Part shown: positions 45,856 through 57,973 of the stretch, piece after piece
Layout: each line of letters begins with the position of its first letter
How positions within the stretch are numbered: position 1 is the first letter of the stretch
From: Cadophora sp. MPI-SDFR-AT-0126
Taxonomy: Eukaryota > Ascomycota > Leotiomycetes > Helotiales > Ploettnerulaceae
Length of the DNA stretch: 64,000 nt
Direction: 5' to 3'
Assembly (NCBI GenBank): GCA_020747065.1
Contig: JAGMVK010000001.1
Location: 2,542,001 to 2,606,000, forward strand
Made by a program: the position numbers and the translations under genes
Notes under the pieces: generated by a model
What the model was told of the DNA's origin: nothing
Databases searched by the model: none
What the model saw: only the letters and a program-made list of their open reading frames with translations

Positions 45856-48060
45856 ATGGCTCTGATGGAATCGCGCTTGCAATAATGGCAGAGCATGATC
45901 AGTCACTGTCGTACCAGTATTGTCAAATCAATGCGAATCTTTGAGTCTCTACTTCAAGAAGACGGAGACATGCGGCGTGGGAGACGTGGAGAGACATTTG
46001 ATGAGACTGCAAAACCTCACAACGGATGATTCCTAATTGACGAGACGCACTGCCCACCTCTTTCCACCATTTGAAAGATGGTAACAGTAGACAGGTAAAT
46101 TTCACAATTTCTCAAAGCAAAACCAGGTGCTGAAGTACGAGTCAACGATGACCTGCATCCTTCAACCAAATAGTCAAAGCCTAGCCCCTCACGCCCCCTA
46201 ACAGATTTCTAAGGGTGCAAACGCCCCAACAAGGAAATCTCTCCCTGTCATTTGAAGCGACATTTGTAGAGCGCCAAATATCCAGGTCTCTCTTCATTGT
46301 CGCAATCAAGTCAGTCAGACTAATACTTGGGTTGGCTTAGATGCTACCGTTTTGCCCGCCGAGGCTAATACGAATAATCTACCAGTACTTTTGCTTTTGT
46401 CTTTCTTTGCGTAGCACTGCATAGTATGATACGAATTTTGTTCTTTTCTAGTTTCCTTTTTGCTTTGATAATCCTCTTTTTCGGTTTGTCCTGGTGGTTG
46501 GTTGAATGGTAAACATGGTAAGCGAGGATCTAGAACCCCCACCCCTTCTGATTTCCAAGTATACCTCCTTAAAGACGGTCCATCACTTGCATAGTCTTCC
46601 TGTTGTAGCACATTAATATTGTTAACATTCAGTTTATCTGTCTTCTAGTATATGTGCAGCCCCGAGCTATCAAGTGCCATCAATTGGATCCTTCATCAAC
46701 TCTTGACTGCAGTTTTATTTCTGCGTAACTTGTTATTGATACTGTCAATGCCAGCGACCGACATGGGATTACAATGTGCCTAGATGGCTCTCTAAGTCCA
46801 TATTACATAGGAAAGCCCGACTGATTCGTAGCCGCTCAAATAGAAATCCTGGAATGAGACACAGATATTCGGCAGAGCACAACAGATCCAAGAAATACCT
46901 ACTAGCAATTCCCAGTAGATTATAAACACTAAGCTCGAGACCTCAAACAAGATTCAAGAACAAGAAGCAACGTTCGAACTGGATCTCTACAAATCAAAGT
47001 AGCCAATAAACCCGACATCACAAGCCAGCCAACTACATTACTACCCAATCACTAACAAAACCTACCTCCCATTCTTCACCATCATAAAAGAACATCAGAG
47101 ATACACAACAAAACACACATATCATCCAAAAGTAAATACCCCAAATACTCTCCCCCCTCCCCCAAAACCTTCTCTCCTCTCTAGCCCCTGAGTTTGAATT
47201 CCCAAAAAGTTCACGAGTCCGCAAGTCCGCATTCCAAGTTCCGACCCCTTCAGCATATCCAGACCCCGCCTCCCCCGAAATCTGCCGAAGCCCCGGATAC
47301 GAAGCCCAATACCACTACCATTACCAATAATCAAACAACAAGTAAGCAAACAAACAAGAAAGCAAAACAAACAAGTAAGCAGCATACCCAACCGAGTCAA
47401 GCCGAGCCCAGCCGAACCGAAGCGCCGAGGAGTAAAGTACTCCAAAGTGAGAAGAATAGGTAGGGCAGCCAAGTTACCGCAGCTTCCGCGAAACTCGTCA
47501 TAGTCACAGGAACGAGCCGAGCTGCTACTGAAGTGGTACAGTACAGAGTGGATATCGGCAGTTGTTGAGTCGGAGCTATAGTCAACGGCGTTGATTCGTC
47601 TGTGGGGTTCCGCGTCTAAACGAATATGATGAAAGGGCTAGATTGAGAAATAAAACGGCACTTTTCCTGTGTGGATGACATGGAGCAAAGAACATGAAGA
47701 CCGGCCGGCTCTTGAATGATGATCATTTGATGATCTCAGCTGCAGTGTGAATATTTTGATTGCATTGGTATATGGCATATAAGCCTGCAACAACAACACT
47801 ATAACTGTGGTAGCAGTGCCTAGCCAGCTACATAGCTCTGCAATAACCGGTTGTCCCTGCTCAATCAGAGCCACCTCTGCCAATCCAGTCCGGATAATCC
47901 ATAAACAGCGTCCTGTGTATCATAAATATAGCAAATCGCCAGCCAGTTCATTCCCGCCAGGCGCCGTAATGAATCCCAGAATACTCCATTCAAGTCGTTT
48001 CACCAGTGTTCATTTTCCCAATCCCATTCCCAGATCCCGAATCCCAAAACCATACTCGAT
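45856..48060. other. gene-free stretch between convergent genes
   Basis: 3' flanks of Pol iota and of the bHLH gene. Frames around 46.3-47.5 kb are low-complexity and unsupported. No RNA gene or repeat was recognised. Confidence 0.4.
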
Positions 48061-49433
48061 TCACCTGCCTTCCATTTGATCGAGCCTTCTCTGTAGATCC
48101 TCGTTGCCTTTTATCAGGTCTTCCAACCAATCCGCAGCCATGATCAGTACTGCACTTTTACTGAACCCTCCACCCCGAAGACCAGGAACCAGCTCGCCTA
48201 AATCCTCAAATCCTTCTCGGATCAGAGTCCTTCGCTTCTGCTCACTCTTGATATGATTCTCTCGTTTCTGATCCTCTGTGAGATTTTCTCTTGCTTTTGC
48301 CGCTGCTGCAGCAGTTGATTTACGTCTCTTGTTACTTTCCGGTTCGGGGGCCGGTGATTCAATTGCACCTCTCTTTCCTGGTTTTCGTTTCTTGGTAGAT
48401 TTGCTTGTCACGGCCGCCGAATCCTCTTCCTCATCGGCATCTCCTTGAAACTTGCTCTTCCTCCGTTTCTTTGGCCTTGAATCCTGGTCGTCTCCTTCAA
48501 TCTCGTTGGCGTTGGATATAGCTCGTGGGCGAGCTTCTGATTTAGCCATGACAGGACTTGACGGTCGGGTGGTGTCCGCGCTACTCGGGTTAAGAGTAAG
48601 TGCATTTTCCACGACCTGTTTGTAGGCACTTCCGGAAGCAAGGTGGTGTTCTTGAGTGGGTGGAGCGACGAAACCTTGAGGCGTACCAAAGGCCACATCC
48701 GAACCCCAGTGGATGTCGACCTTTCGACTTGATCCTGATTGCCGCATCGAGCCCTCGGATTGTCCTCCAAAAACCATGTCCGTGAAAAAATTGTCCTGCA
48801 TGAAGTTGTCTGTTCGCTGTGGAAAGCCTGCTTGTGTCCTAGAGGGATGTATAGACATTGACTGGGTCCTAGATTGGCCGTTCACAATGTGAAGATCCTG
48901 CCCACGAAATAGTCCGTCACTCATACTATGTGAGCGAGCCGCAGTGCCATTCTGTAGTACTGATGCCGCTGCCAAAACATCTGCAGATGTTGAAGGTGGT
49001 ATCGATGATCCGGCATTCACATGTGAATTCATTTCCCCAAAATGCATATCTTGTAGCCCATGAGACCCAATCTGAGGTTGTTGACCAAATGAAGAAGTTG
49101 TACCCATGAAGGCCGGAGGTATTTCATCCCATCCATGGCCAAGTTCGGAACCATCCGGTGCAGTGTTGAAAAAATCATAGTTGAACTGATCCGAACTGAC
49201 TCCATCGAAAAAGTTGTCTAGGAATTTGGATTCATTATCGTCAAGTAGAGAAGGCCCGGGGGCCGGTGCTGTTGGAGACGGAAAAGGGAAATTCGAGTTG
49301 GGATCAAACGAGTCTGGTGGTATATGGTCAGTAAGTGCCAACGAAGTCAAAGACTGGGGTACAAACAGCCAAAGGGCATATCGAGGTTCGGTGGCTTCGA
49401 CGAACCCATACTAGGACGCTGAACAGCGAGCAT
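48061..49433 (-). CDS. basic helix-loop-helix transcription factor
   Basis: Two exons (49433-49367 and 49313-48061) encode 439 residues. The intron has a GTTTGT donor, a CTTACTGAC branch and a CACCAG acceptor; splicing replaces the non-ATG frame start with MLAVQRPSMGSSKPPNLDMP. Residues 1-270 are Ser/Gly/Gln/Pro-rich and acidic in places, like an activation region. Lys/Arg clusters (KKRRKSK, KKRKPGKRG, NKRRKS) precede the bHLH near residues 375-435. Its basic region reads KRENHIKSEQKRR and helix 2 reads SKSAVLIMAADWLEDLIKGN. The H-x3-E-x2-R pattern in the basic region predicts E-box binding. Dimer partner and targets are unknown. It is divergent from the TMEM135-like gene across about 1.9 kb. 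Confidence 0.88.
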
Positions 49434-51363
49434 GAGTGCCGTCCCAGTAAGTCGGGAGAAAGAGGAGAAAGTCGAGTATTTTGTGTATGTATTCGGTCAG
49501 ATCCTCGAGACGTCAAGTGTCACCCCGGATCTCATCCTCGTCAGCCCTGTATCCTTCTTGTGACTTCGCCGAGGGTTTGGCCGTCAAGCACAGTGCTACG
49601 GAGCTATACCGAAGGTATATATCGGGCCGTCTGGATGTTCCTGATTCTGCGGAGCTTTGGCGGGGTATCTTTGAAAATTTGGAGGCTTCCTGGCAGCTTA
49701 ATATGTGGCGGTGATCGAATGTTGACTGGAATCCGTACCTCAGGTTTCGTATCAAGGTACCCGTAGGAAATGCAGCTGATGGAAGAGGGGCGTTTGCGTG
49801 GTGGTATCCCGTGCGGCGAGTGGAGGGGATTGGTGACAGTGAGGTTCGAACTCAAATGATGCCGTCCCAACAAATATAATTCTCAATGCTCTCTCTGGCT
49901 GGGCCTGGGCGCAGGTGGTCCACAGGAATCTTGATGCATATGAAGCTCTGCTCTGTTCTGGTCAGTCTCTGCTGTGGTCAGAGAGGATGGATGGTATTGG
50001 TCTGGTCTGGTCCTGTCCTGGCTGGGTGCGTCGGATTCCAAGTGTTCACATGTCAATCGAGAAGAACGGCTCTCGGTCCTCGCAAGTGTGGTTGGGTGGA
50101 GAGGAAGAAGGCGGGCAGGGCAGACCAGCCACGCAGCCAAGCCAGCAAGGCTAGTCTGTGAGAGGGAAGGCCCCGAAAGGCCAGAGGGATTGGATTCAGA
50201 ACGCGTGATACTTTTCGATATCCTAAGGTCTGCAATACTCTGGCTGTCTTTCTTGGGTATTTTGTTGATTGTTTGTCTGTCTGCCTGTCTTCCTAGGATT
50301 TTGTTCTCTGGGGGATTGATTGAGGTGGTGTTGTTGTTGTTTTGTTCTGTTTCCTGGAACATCAACATTCCTCAACCCTTGTCCCAAACAGGGCCAGTGC
50401 GGGCACTTTACGAAGTTACTTTCCATTTGCAATTGTTGGTTGTACAGTACTGTACTGGACAGTACAAATAATACCTCGGTCGACTGACTCCACTCCACTC
50501 CACTCCACTCCACACGTCTCGAAACCCCCGGATGCGAGATCCAGGATCCCAATCTATCAATCAATTCGTTCGTCAACAGCCGCTTATTCCTGCCCGGCTC
50601 TACCCTGTCTCCTGTTTTGCCTATCCCGTACAGTAGTCTTTCAGCTTCGCAGGAAGTCAAACACGCAAGAGCTGGGCAACGGCGGTTTCCTTGCTGCATT
50701 TCTTACGAAGGTGCGGAGGTACTGCCACGGAAATTAGGTCACTTGCCTTCTCGTTTTGTCTACAACCAACTGCCATTTTCCAACCCGGGAGACGCGTATC
50801 TCAATCGTGGATTCGGTTTGAATAGTCTTCTTCCTAAAGAAGACCGCAAGACTGCGAGACTTTAGAGAAAAAAAAGTTACAACATACCAATATCAACAGC
50901 CTTATTATCCTATTCCCTACGAATCCTTCTTTTGGCCCATGCCAGCTCCTGCTCAGACTGGCTATTTGTCTATACACACGTCCCGGGCCGAAGATTCTCC
51001 CTACTACTAGGTTACATGCTCAGGTACGTCAGAGTTCTCTTCCCCTCAAAAATCGAGTTGTTTTCTCCAGGATTTGTCCTGCATAAGAATCCGGGGAGAC
51101 TTCCCCATTAGGGTTCCAGCATCCAACCTCGGCCAAAAACCCGTGGTCAGTGACCCCATCATCACGCCGAACACTTCCGGAATTTTAAGATCAAGATTTT
51201 CCCTCCAGGGGTCGTACGTGAAGGTTCATGCATTCTTGCCCTCTATTCCCAAACAAGCATCTAGATCACACTCTCCTCTTCTTTCCATTCGCAGTTCTTC
51301 CGACTTTTGCTGATTCTGCCTTCCAGGACTTTTGTCTAGGTTCCCAGGCCTGGCTATGCAGAG
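49434..51363. other. long divergent intergenic region between bHLH and TMEM135-like genes
   Basis: Long promoter/leader region typical of a regulatory gene. It holds pyrimidine-rich microsatellites. Frames on both strands, up to 165 codons, are low in sequence complexity and show no motif. Confidence 0.45.
50488..50513 (+). repeat. CCACT pentanucleotide microsatellite
   Basis: Five tandem CCACT units, about 1.05 kb upstream of the bHLH start. Confidence 0.9.
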
Positions 51364-53079
51364 ATGTCACATCTGCCGCCAAGGACTTCTCAGATCACAA
51401 CCGTTCAACTACCTAGAAGCAGATCTCTAGAACAGAGAATTCCCATACTTCTCAGGCCCGTCATTCGCGCCTACGTGCTAGGCTACGCCTCGAGTACCAC
51501 ACCCAGGATCCTGACCTTGCTCTTGACGCATCTTAGCCGAAGGAGGAAAAACATCGACGAGAAGCCGGATGATCACTTTCTGCATTCTCTCATTCGTATT
51601 CTGAGAGGTGGTCTGGAACTTCAACGGTTTCCTACTTTTTGTGCTGCACTTGTTGGAGGCTCGACTTTACTTGAGGCACGTGACCTTGTGCATATTCTTC
51701 TGTTTACATTTGTGCTGACAGTTCTAGGTGCCGATACAGCGACTATTTGCAAGTCTGGCAACGAAATTATCACAATTGGAGAAAATACGGTAAACTCCCA
51801 ATATATCCCAAATGCTAGACGAGATAGCCGAGCTGATGCTCTTTCATGTGACCCTCGAATTGGATATATCTTTCGAAACAACCGATTTCATCTCAAATCA
51901 GTGCCATGCTAACACTTTCCAGCTTGACAAAATGGCTCTCCACGTTCATCGCAGCATGGTTCAGCTTCAAACTCCTCCAATCCAAAAAGAGCGATGCCTT
52001 CACCGAAGATGTATACTACGAGACATCCAACGGACGAGTCCTCCGACCAAAACACTTCGCTGGTAGAACCATGGATCTCACGCTGTTCGCCATAACGCGG
52101 GCACTAGATGTCATCATAGGGGAGCTCTGGACGCAGCGCAAAGACCGCAGAACAGCGGCTGGGAAATGGAATCGTGTAAGTCCGACCTGGAAGTCCTCCG
52201 GCTTCCCTGAATATATCACTGACAGAGACACAGCTCGACAAAGCAGTATCAACACTAGCTGACCCCGCGATCTTCGCTTCATCCTGTGCTCTCATCATGT
52301 GGGCATGGATATACACACCAGACCGGCTCCCCCGCTCCTACAACAAATGGATCAAATCTGCCGCCTCCGTCGACCAACGCCTGCTCATCGCTCTCCGACG
52401 AATGCGCTACGGCGAAATCAAGTACGGCCTCGAAACAGGACAAGCACATCTGCTGCAAGAAATGTGCAAAGACTACAACCTACCTCTCGAGTACGGCGAT
52501 CCCGCCATCACCGCCCCCTACCCTTGTGAAATCGTCCACATGGGCAGCGGCCCGAACTGTGAATACCACTTCCTATCCCGCTTCGTCCGCTCCTTCATCT
52601 GGGCATTCTCCACCTACGCTCCCCTCAACCTGCTCCTCACCTTGCGTCAGCCCTCCCGCAAAGCCGTCCTCCGTGCTCTCACCTCTTCCGCGCGCTCCTC
52701 CTCCTTCCTCGGGTCCTTCATCGCCCTGTATTACTACGGCATCTGCCTTTCTCGATCTCGCCTCGGTCCTCGCATACTCGGGACATCAAACTCAGCATGT
52801 CAGCAAATCGACAGCGGGCCCTGTGTAGCATGCGGATGTGCCCTTTGCGGCTGGAGCGTGTTGGTTGAGAACGAGACGCGCAGGAAGGAACTTGGACTAT
52901 TTGTTGCGCCGAGGGCGCTGGCGACGCTGTTGCCCAGGAGGTATTTGATGGAGAATCAGTGGAGGGAGACGCTGGCTTTCGCGTGCAGTGCGGCGGTGGT
53001 GTTTACCTGTGTAGGGGAGAAGCCGGAGAGGGTGAGGGGAGTTTTGGGGAGGTTGCTGGGGAGAGTTTTGACTCCTTGA
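51364..53079 (+). CDS. TMEM135-like integral membrane protein
   Basis: Four exons (51364-51675, 51728-51789, 51923-52175, 52234-53079) encode 490 residues. Exon 1 gives RPVIRAYVLGYASSTTPRIL and LRGGLELQRFPTFCAALVGGST, exon 2 VPIQRLFASLATKLS, exon 3 WLSTFIAAWFSFKLLQSKK, and exon 4 the Cys-containing block ALRRMRYGEIKYG, CKDYNLPLEYGDP, a CVACGCALCGW cluster and the closing LPRRYLMENQWRETLAFA. This order matches the TMEM135 family, which has a Tim17-like fold and is linked to mitochondrial and peroxisomal dynamics and lipid storage in animals. The first intron only keeps the family reading frame if it starts with GC, not GT. Function in fungi is not established. Confidence 0.85.
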
Positions 53080-55192
53080 CGAGTATGAAGATTAAGTATC
53101 AAGTCTAGGAGATGCTGGTGAGGGACGAAAGGACAGAGAGATCGTATGTCCGGCCGGTACATGCGGCATTGTAAGATATCGTTCGTGTTGACGAGATCGT
53201 TGAGATGGGATGATATTGTCAGACCCGTTGATGGCGGAGACACAGCACGGCCCTGACTCTTGTAGTTATCCGAAGATCTATCGAGAAAATGAGCTTGCAG
53301 CGTTTGGGCACAGGAAATCCCCCAGCCTCGGAAACGCTTAGATTATGCCCCCCCGATTGGTGGGTCAGGTCCACTGAATGGCTTTTGTAAATTGTTCCGA
53401 ATCCGAGATGTCCGTATCCCCTTTATTCAGTGGTCTGCAAAGAGGTCCTATCTTTGAAGTACCCAGGGAAGGGGAATCCTTGGTTATGTCAGATGTCCCC
53501 GTGGTGAAGAGGACGCAATTGCAGACCGCTGATTAAAGGGAGTACGAGTATGAATGAACGGTATGTTCCGATGTGGTGTGTTAACTTGTAACCGGTGAAG
53601 AATATCTAAAGAAAGGGTGAAATAAATGAAATGCAGGTTGTAGAGAGTCATGTGGGGAACCCATGTTCGATTCAGAAGTTTCAAGATTTGTCGTTTTGTG
53701 AACGTTGGTCACTGCTCTGTTGAGTTTCCGGCGCTCTTGATCCCGCAGGAGCTTAGGTGATTCGAAAAGTATATTCGATTAAACGCCAACGATGAATGGT
53801 GCACATAATAGACTTGTAGAATGGTGCATTTGGAAATTCATGTCTTAGTTTCTCCGTATTGAACGAGGTCACAGCTCTGTCAAAGTAAGTTTTGCGGCGC
53901 ATGGCGTTTGTTTCATTTCACTAGATTGCGGGAGCTTGGGCGTTCTTGAAAGTATGTTCAATTAATTGTCAACTAAAATTGTAAAGCATCAACTGTGAAT
54001 GGCGGGTCTATTAGACAGACGAGGAGGCTTGCCTCTGCTCAGGGGGTAATCAGGTGTGGTACTGTATTTGCATTTTTGTTTGATCAACAGATGAGGCTCA
54101 AATTTCCCCAACACGATGTGGAGACGGGACAATCTCATGGTATCCCACCCTCACCCTCGGTGAAGCCAATTCAGAAAGTGGCCGAGGCAGCCCACACAAT
54201 GGACGGACGGTGCGGACTATTCCCACCAGAAGCCGCTCGCACCCTCGCATTCCTCTCAAACTCCATGAACGGGCTCGCAAATAGCCCTCTTTACAAAAAG
54301 TAAAAAGATCATCCGTCAAAGAAACACAAGCTACAATCAAGCTTAAACCAAGCTTTCTCGATCTTGGCATATCCACGAATAAGCATTCGTAATGCAACCC
54401 AGCTCTCAGGGGAACAATTTACGATTCGTGGAAATTCAATGCTCGTTGCGGCTCCGGTTCGCACCCCTTGTTGTCATCCAAATCTTAATCTATTTCGCTT
54501 CCGTTTCGAACTGCTATCGAAATGAGAGTTGTTTCGTCTCAAACACTAGGCTTCATCCCCCATGTGGGGCCTTGCAAGCTGTCAACGCCCGTCAGGACTG
54601 TCATTCTCATCAAGTTGCACGACTCGGACAGCGGAATCGCCACGAGCCTAGATCCCAGTGGGGAGAGCTTGGGAAAGGGGATTTTGTGCTTGGCAAGAAG
54701 CTTCGCATTTATGATCTGACAGGCCGTCTCGAAGAGGCAGGTCTTCGACCAAATCCACCACTTATGTCCATCCATTGAAGCTCAGCGGGGCGGATCTGGA
54801 GCTCTTCATCTTGGGCTTCCCAAGGAGGTGGTTGCTGCTTTGGATGAAGCTCCATCTGGAGCACTCTATCTGAGATGGTGTTTCCAGAAGACATATCCAC
54901 TTCTGTCGTGTTAGCCAGTCGCCATGCCTGATCGCGGCAGCTCACTCGTTGACAAGTGGACTTCTTGAGGCTTGAAAACATCGATTCTCAGCTGACTCCC
55001 CAAAATGGAAGAGCCGGAAGCCGCTATACAAGACGAAATTAATTAAGGGTTCATCTACAACCCATGCTTCCCGGTCCTGGACTTCGGATTCAGGGGAGGT
55101 GAACCAAGGTATCGAGCGGGAAGAGTGCCGTCCGGATCCCTGCTTGTCACGATGCTCCTCCCTCTTGGGCACAGGTTAAGGCTTTTCCAAGA

Positions 55193-55199
55193 CTATAAG
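55193..55199 (+). promoter_or_regulatory. TATA-like element of the polygalacturonase gene
   Basis: CTATAAG lies about 180 bp upstream of the start codon, followed by a pyrimidine-rich leader with an ATTC repeat. Confidence 0.55.
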
Positions 55200-55251
55200 A
55201 AAGGCTTGGTCCAGCCTTGCAGACCGAAATCCAAGCTCACCATCTTCCTCA

Positions 55252-55272
55252 CATTCATTCATTCATTCATTC
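55252..55272 (+). repeat. ATTC tetranucleotide repeat in the 5' leader
   Basis: Five CATT/ATTC units lie between the TATA-like element and the polygalacturonase start codon. Confidence 0.85.
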
Positions 55273-55376
55273 GTTCGCTTGTCTATTTATCAGTGTTTTT
55301 TTGCACAATTACATTCTTTCACAGTATATACTACTACATTACATTCGCTCATCAAGCAACATCAACAAACTTCAAT

Positions 55377-56725
55377 ATGGTTCATATCTCGGCTCTCGTC
55401 GGCCTTTTGGCTACAGCTGCCTCCATTGTCTCTGCTGCACCAGCTGCTCCAGCTCCGACTGAGCCAGCAACCCTCGCTAAGCGCGCTTCTTGCAGTATGT
55501 CTTCTTACACTTCTCAACCCTCAGATCAACTGCCAAAGAAGACAAAGAACATCTGCTAACCCTAACCCTCCCATAGCTTTCTCTGGCTCCTCAGGCGCCG
55601 CTGCAGTCAGCAAGTCCAAGGCATCCTGCGCTACCATTGTCCTTTCCAACATCGCCGTCCCATCCGGTGTCACTCTCGACTTGACCAAGCTCACTAAGGG
55701 CACCAAGGTCATCTTCGAGGGAACTACCACTTTCGGTTACGAAGAGTGGTCTGGACCTTTGATCTCGGTTTCGGGAACTAACATTGCTGTTTCTGGCGCT
55801 TCTGGAAACGTCATTGATGGTGGCGGTGCCAGATGGTGGGACGGAAAGGGTAAGTTCACAGTTCCTGAGTTTCGAGACTTACTGGCCGCCTCAGTGCAAG
55901 TGATAGCATACTAACATGATGGACTAGGAACCAACGGCGGAAAGACCAAGCCCAAGTTCTTCTACGCTCACTCCCTGACCACCTCCTCCATCACCGGCCT
56001 GAACTTCAAGAACTCCCCAGTCCAACTCATGAGCATAAACGGCGCCACCACTCTCACAGTTTCCAACATCAAGATGGACAACACAGCTGGTGATGCTGGA
56101 GCAAAGGGCCACAACACCGATGCTTTTGATGTCGGGTCCTCAACTGGTGTCACCATCTCCGGTGCCAACATCCAGAACCAAGACGACTGTCTCGCTATCA
56201 ACTCCGGTACCTCTATCACTTTCACCGGAGGTACCTGCTCCGGCGGTCACGGTCTCTCAATCGGTAGGTCCACATCTTCCTCGTACTTTTCATCCTTCTC
56301 TAACAAGTCTTCTAGGCTCCGTCGGCGGCCGCTCCGATAACACCGTTAAGAATGTCAACATCGTCTCCTCCACCATCAAGAACTCCGACAACGGCGTCCG
56401 CATCAAGACTGTCTCCGGTGCAACCGGATCCGTCTCGGGCGTATCATACAAGAACATCGCCCTCTCCAACATCGCCAAGTACGGTATCGTCATTCAACAA
56501 GATTACCAGAACGGTTCCCCAACCGGCACACCCACCACCGGCGTCCCCATCACTGGTCTCACCATCTCCGGTATCACTGGTTCCGTCGCCTCGGGTGCTA
56601 CCAGAGTTTACATCCTTTGCGGAAAGGGATCTTGCTCCAACTGGAGCTGGTCGGGTGTTACTTTCACCGGAGGAAAGACTTCCACCAAGTGCTCCAACAT
56701 CCCAAGTGGCGGAGCTAAGTGCTAA
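55377..56725 (+). CDS. secreted endopolygalacturonase, GH28
   Basis: Four exons (55377-55494, 55577-55849, 55928-56263, 56316-56725) encode 378 residues. The signal peptide (about residues 1-20) is followed by a short propeptide ending in a dibasic KR near residue 36, the usual maturation site in fungal endo-PGs. The beta-helix enzyme carries all GH28 motifs: NTD at about 193-195, DD at 216-217 in QNQDDC, GHG at 237-239, and RIK at about 271-273. Disulfide-type Cys near both ends are present. It cleaves de-esterified pectin in plant cell walls. No exo-PG-type extension is seen. A TATA-like box and putative CreA sites precede it, in line with carbon-controlled expression of this class. Confidence 0.95.
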
Positions 56726-57973
56726 ATCGCCTCGACTCATCAATATGAGTGAGAAGTTGGGCGGTTCTGCTGTGGCCATTTGGCGCAAAAGATCTGAGCC
56801 ATGGAGGAAAGAAGTTCTGAGAGGGACTCGACGTCCTGATCGTGATATGAAGGAGTGGACAAAACTTGGATGAGCATTTGCTCGCTTTCTTGTCATATAC
56901 TTATCTATTTTCTAGCTCCATAGCTGGCTAATTGGAATCCGTACTGGATACTTTGTTAAAGCAAACTTGTTCGCGGATCTTCTCTCGCCTCGTACTTCGC
57001 TCAATGCCCTCCTACCTTCTACCTCATTGACTTATAAGGTACTGAGCAATGAAAGCTGATCTGGGCTCTCGTAAAATTGGGAAAGTGTTAATTACATGAG
57101 CAAGGGGGAAAGCACTGCCAGAAACAAGTTCCTTGAAAGAGCTGACAAGACAAGTGGTCCAATCCCAGCCGATGTTTATCTCTTCTCGCTAAGCTTCGGG
57201 CTGCGCAAACTTACCACATTTCTTGCCATTTGTCTTTTGTTTGGTCCCATTTTTGCACAATCACATCAACATTTAAAGAACTCGGGGAAAGAAAACTTCA
57301 ACTACTAGATCGCAAAGACCATTACGCTGGTTCGTCAGTCCTGAATATCAGGTGTACAATAATCACATGATTTGCCTCCGAATCCTTTCCGTAATTGCCT
57401 ACCAACCGAAGCAGCTCAAGCGGAAACGGATACAGTTTGCAAAATTGAAAAGCGTAAGTTTATATATCCTTTGAAACTTGCCACGCCAATGAAATGCACA
57501 ATGCCATTTCACCGCCAAATCAGACCCTCTTTCATCAAAGCTTGATTTATGATCATTCCGTATCACGTGTGCCCATCACTTCACGTCCACTGATCACTTC
57601 AGCATTTCTCTCGTCTGGATTAGCTAAGCCTTCAATTAATGTCTGGGTACTAACTCCGTCTAGAAAATTCAACTCGAAATAGCTGCGGATTCTCAATCAA
57701 TTTCAGAACACGGAAACGGCAAGGCTTTTCCGCTTTGCAAATCCTCACGTTTGTCATCGAGAATATTGGTTAGAGGGTACTTGGAAGGGATCAATTGAAT
57801 ATGCTCAGGTTAAGCATAATGAAATTTATCAGCATACGACATCTTGATATTAAGCAGAACCTCATATAAGATATGCCCTCCTCTTTTTCCCATTTCCATC
57901 TTCAAGTACACCAAGAGTCTCCAGTCAATCTTCTTTTCTGATACTCAATATCAAAGACCAATCAATATCAACA
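56726..57973. other. intergenic
   Basis: 3' flank of the polygalacturonase gene and promoter of the dehydrogenase gene. No gene is supported; a 70-codon frame near 57096 shows a hydrophobic stretch but no other support. Confidence 0.45.

Larger units (their letters stand above)
53080..55376. other. long intergenic region and promoter of the polygalacturonase gene
   Basis: No gene supported between 53.1 and 54.7 kb. The last 600 bp act as the polygalacturonase promoter: sites fitting the CreA repressor consensus SYGGRG occur near 54785 (GCGGGG), 54796 and 54856 (CTGGAG), which agrees with carbon repression of such enzymes but is weak evidence for such a short motif. Confidence 0.4.

Noticed and set aside
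47122..47472. Minus-strand frame with Leu/Cys/Gly-rich hydrophobic translation
   Set aside because: It derives from a low-complexity stretch rich in AAC/CAA repeats on the plus strand; no supporting motif or splice site.
49835..49862. GGTTCGAACTC, resembling a tRNA T-arm
   Set aside because: No acceptor stem or D-arm can be paired around it; also not oriented with any A-box.
57096..57308. Plus-strand frame of 70 codons with a hydrophobic stretch
   Set aside because: Short, no homologous motif and no splice pattern.
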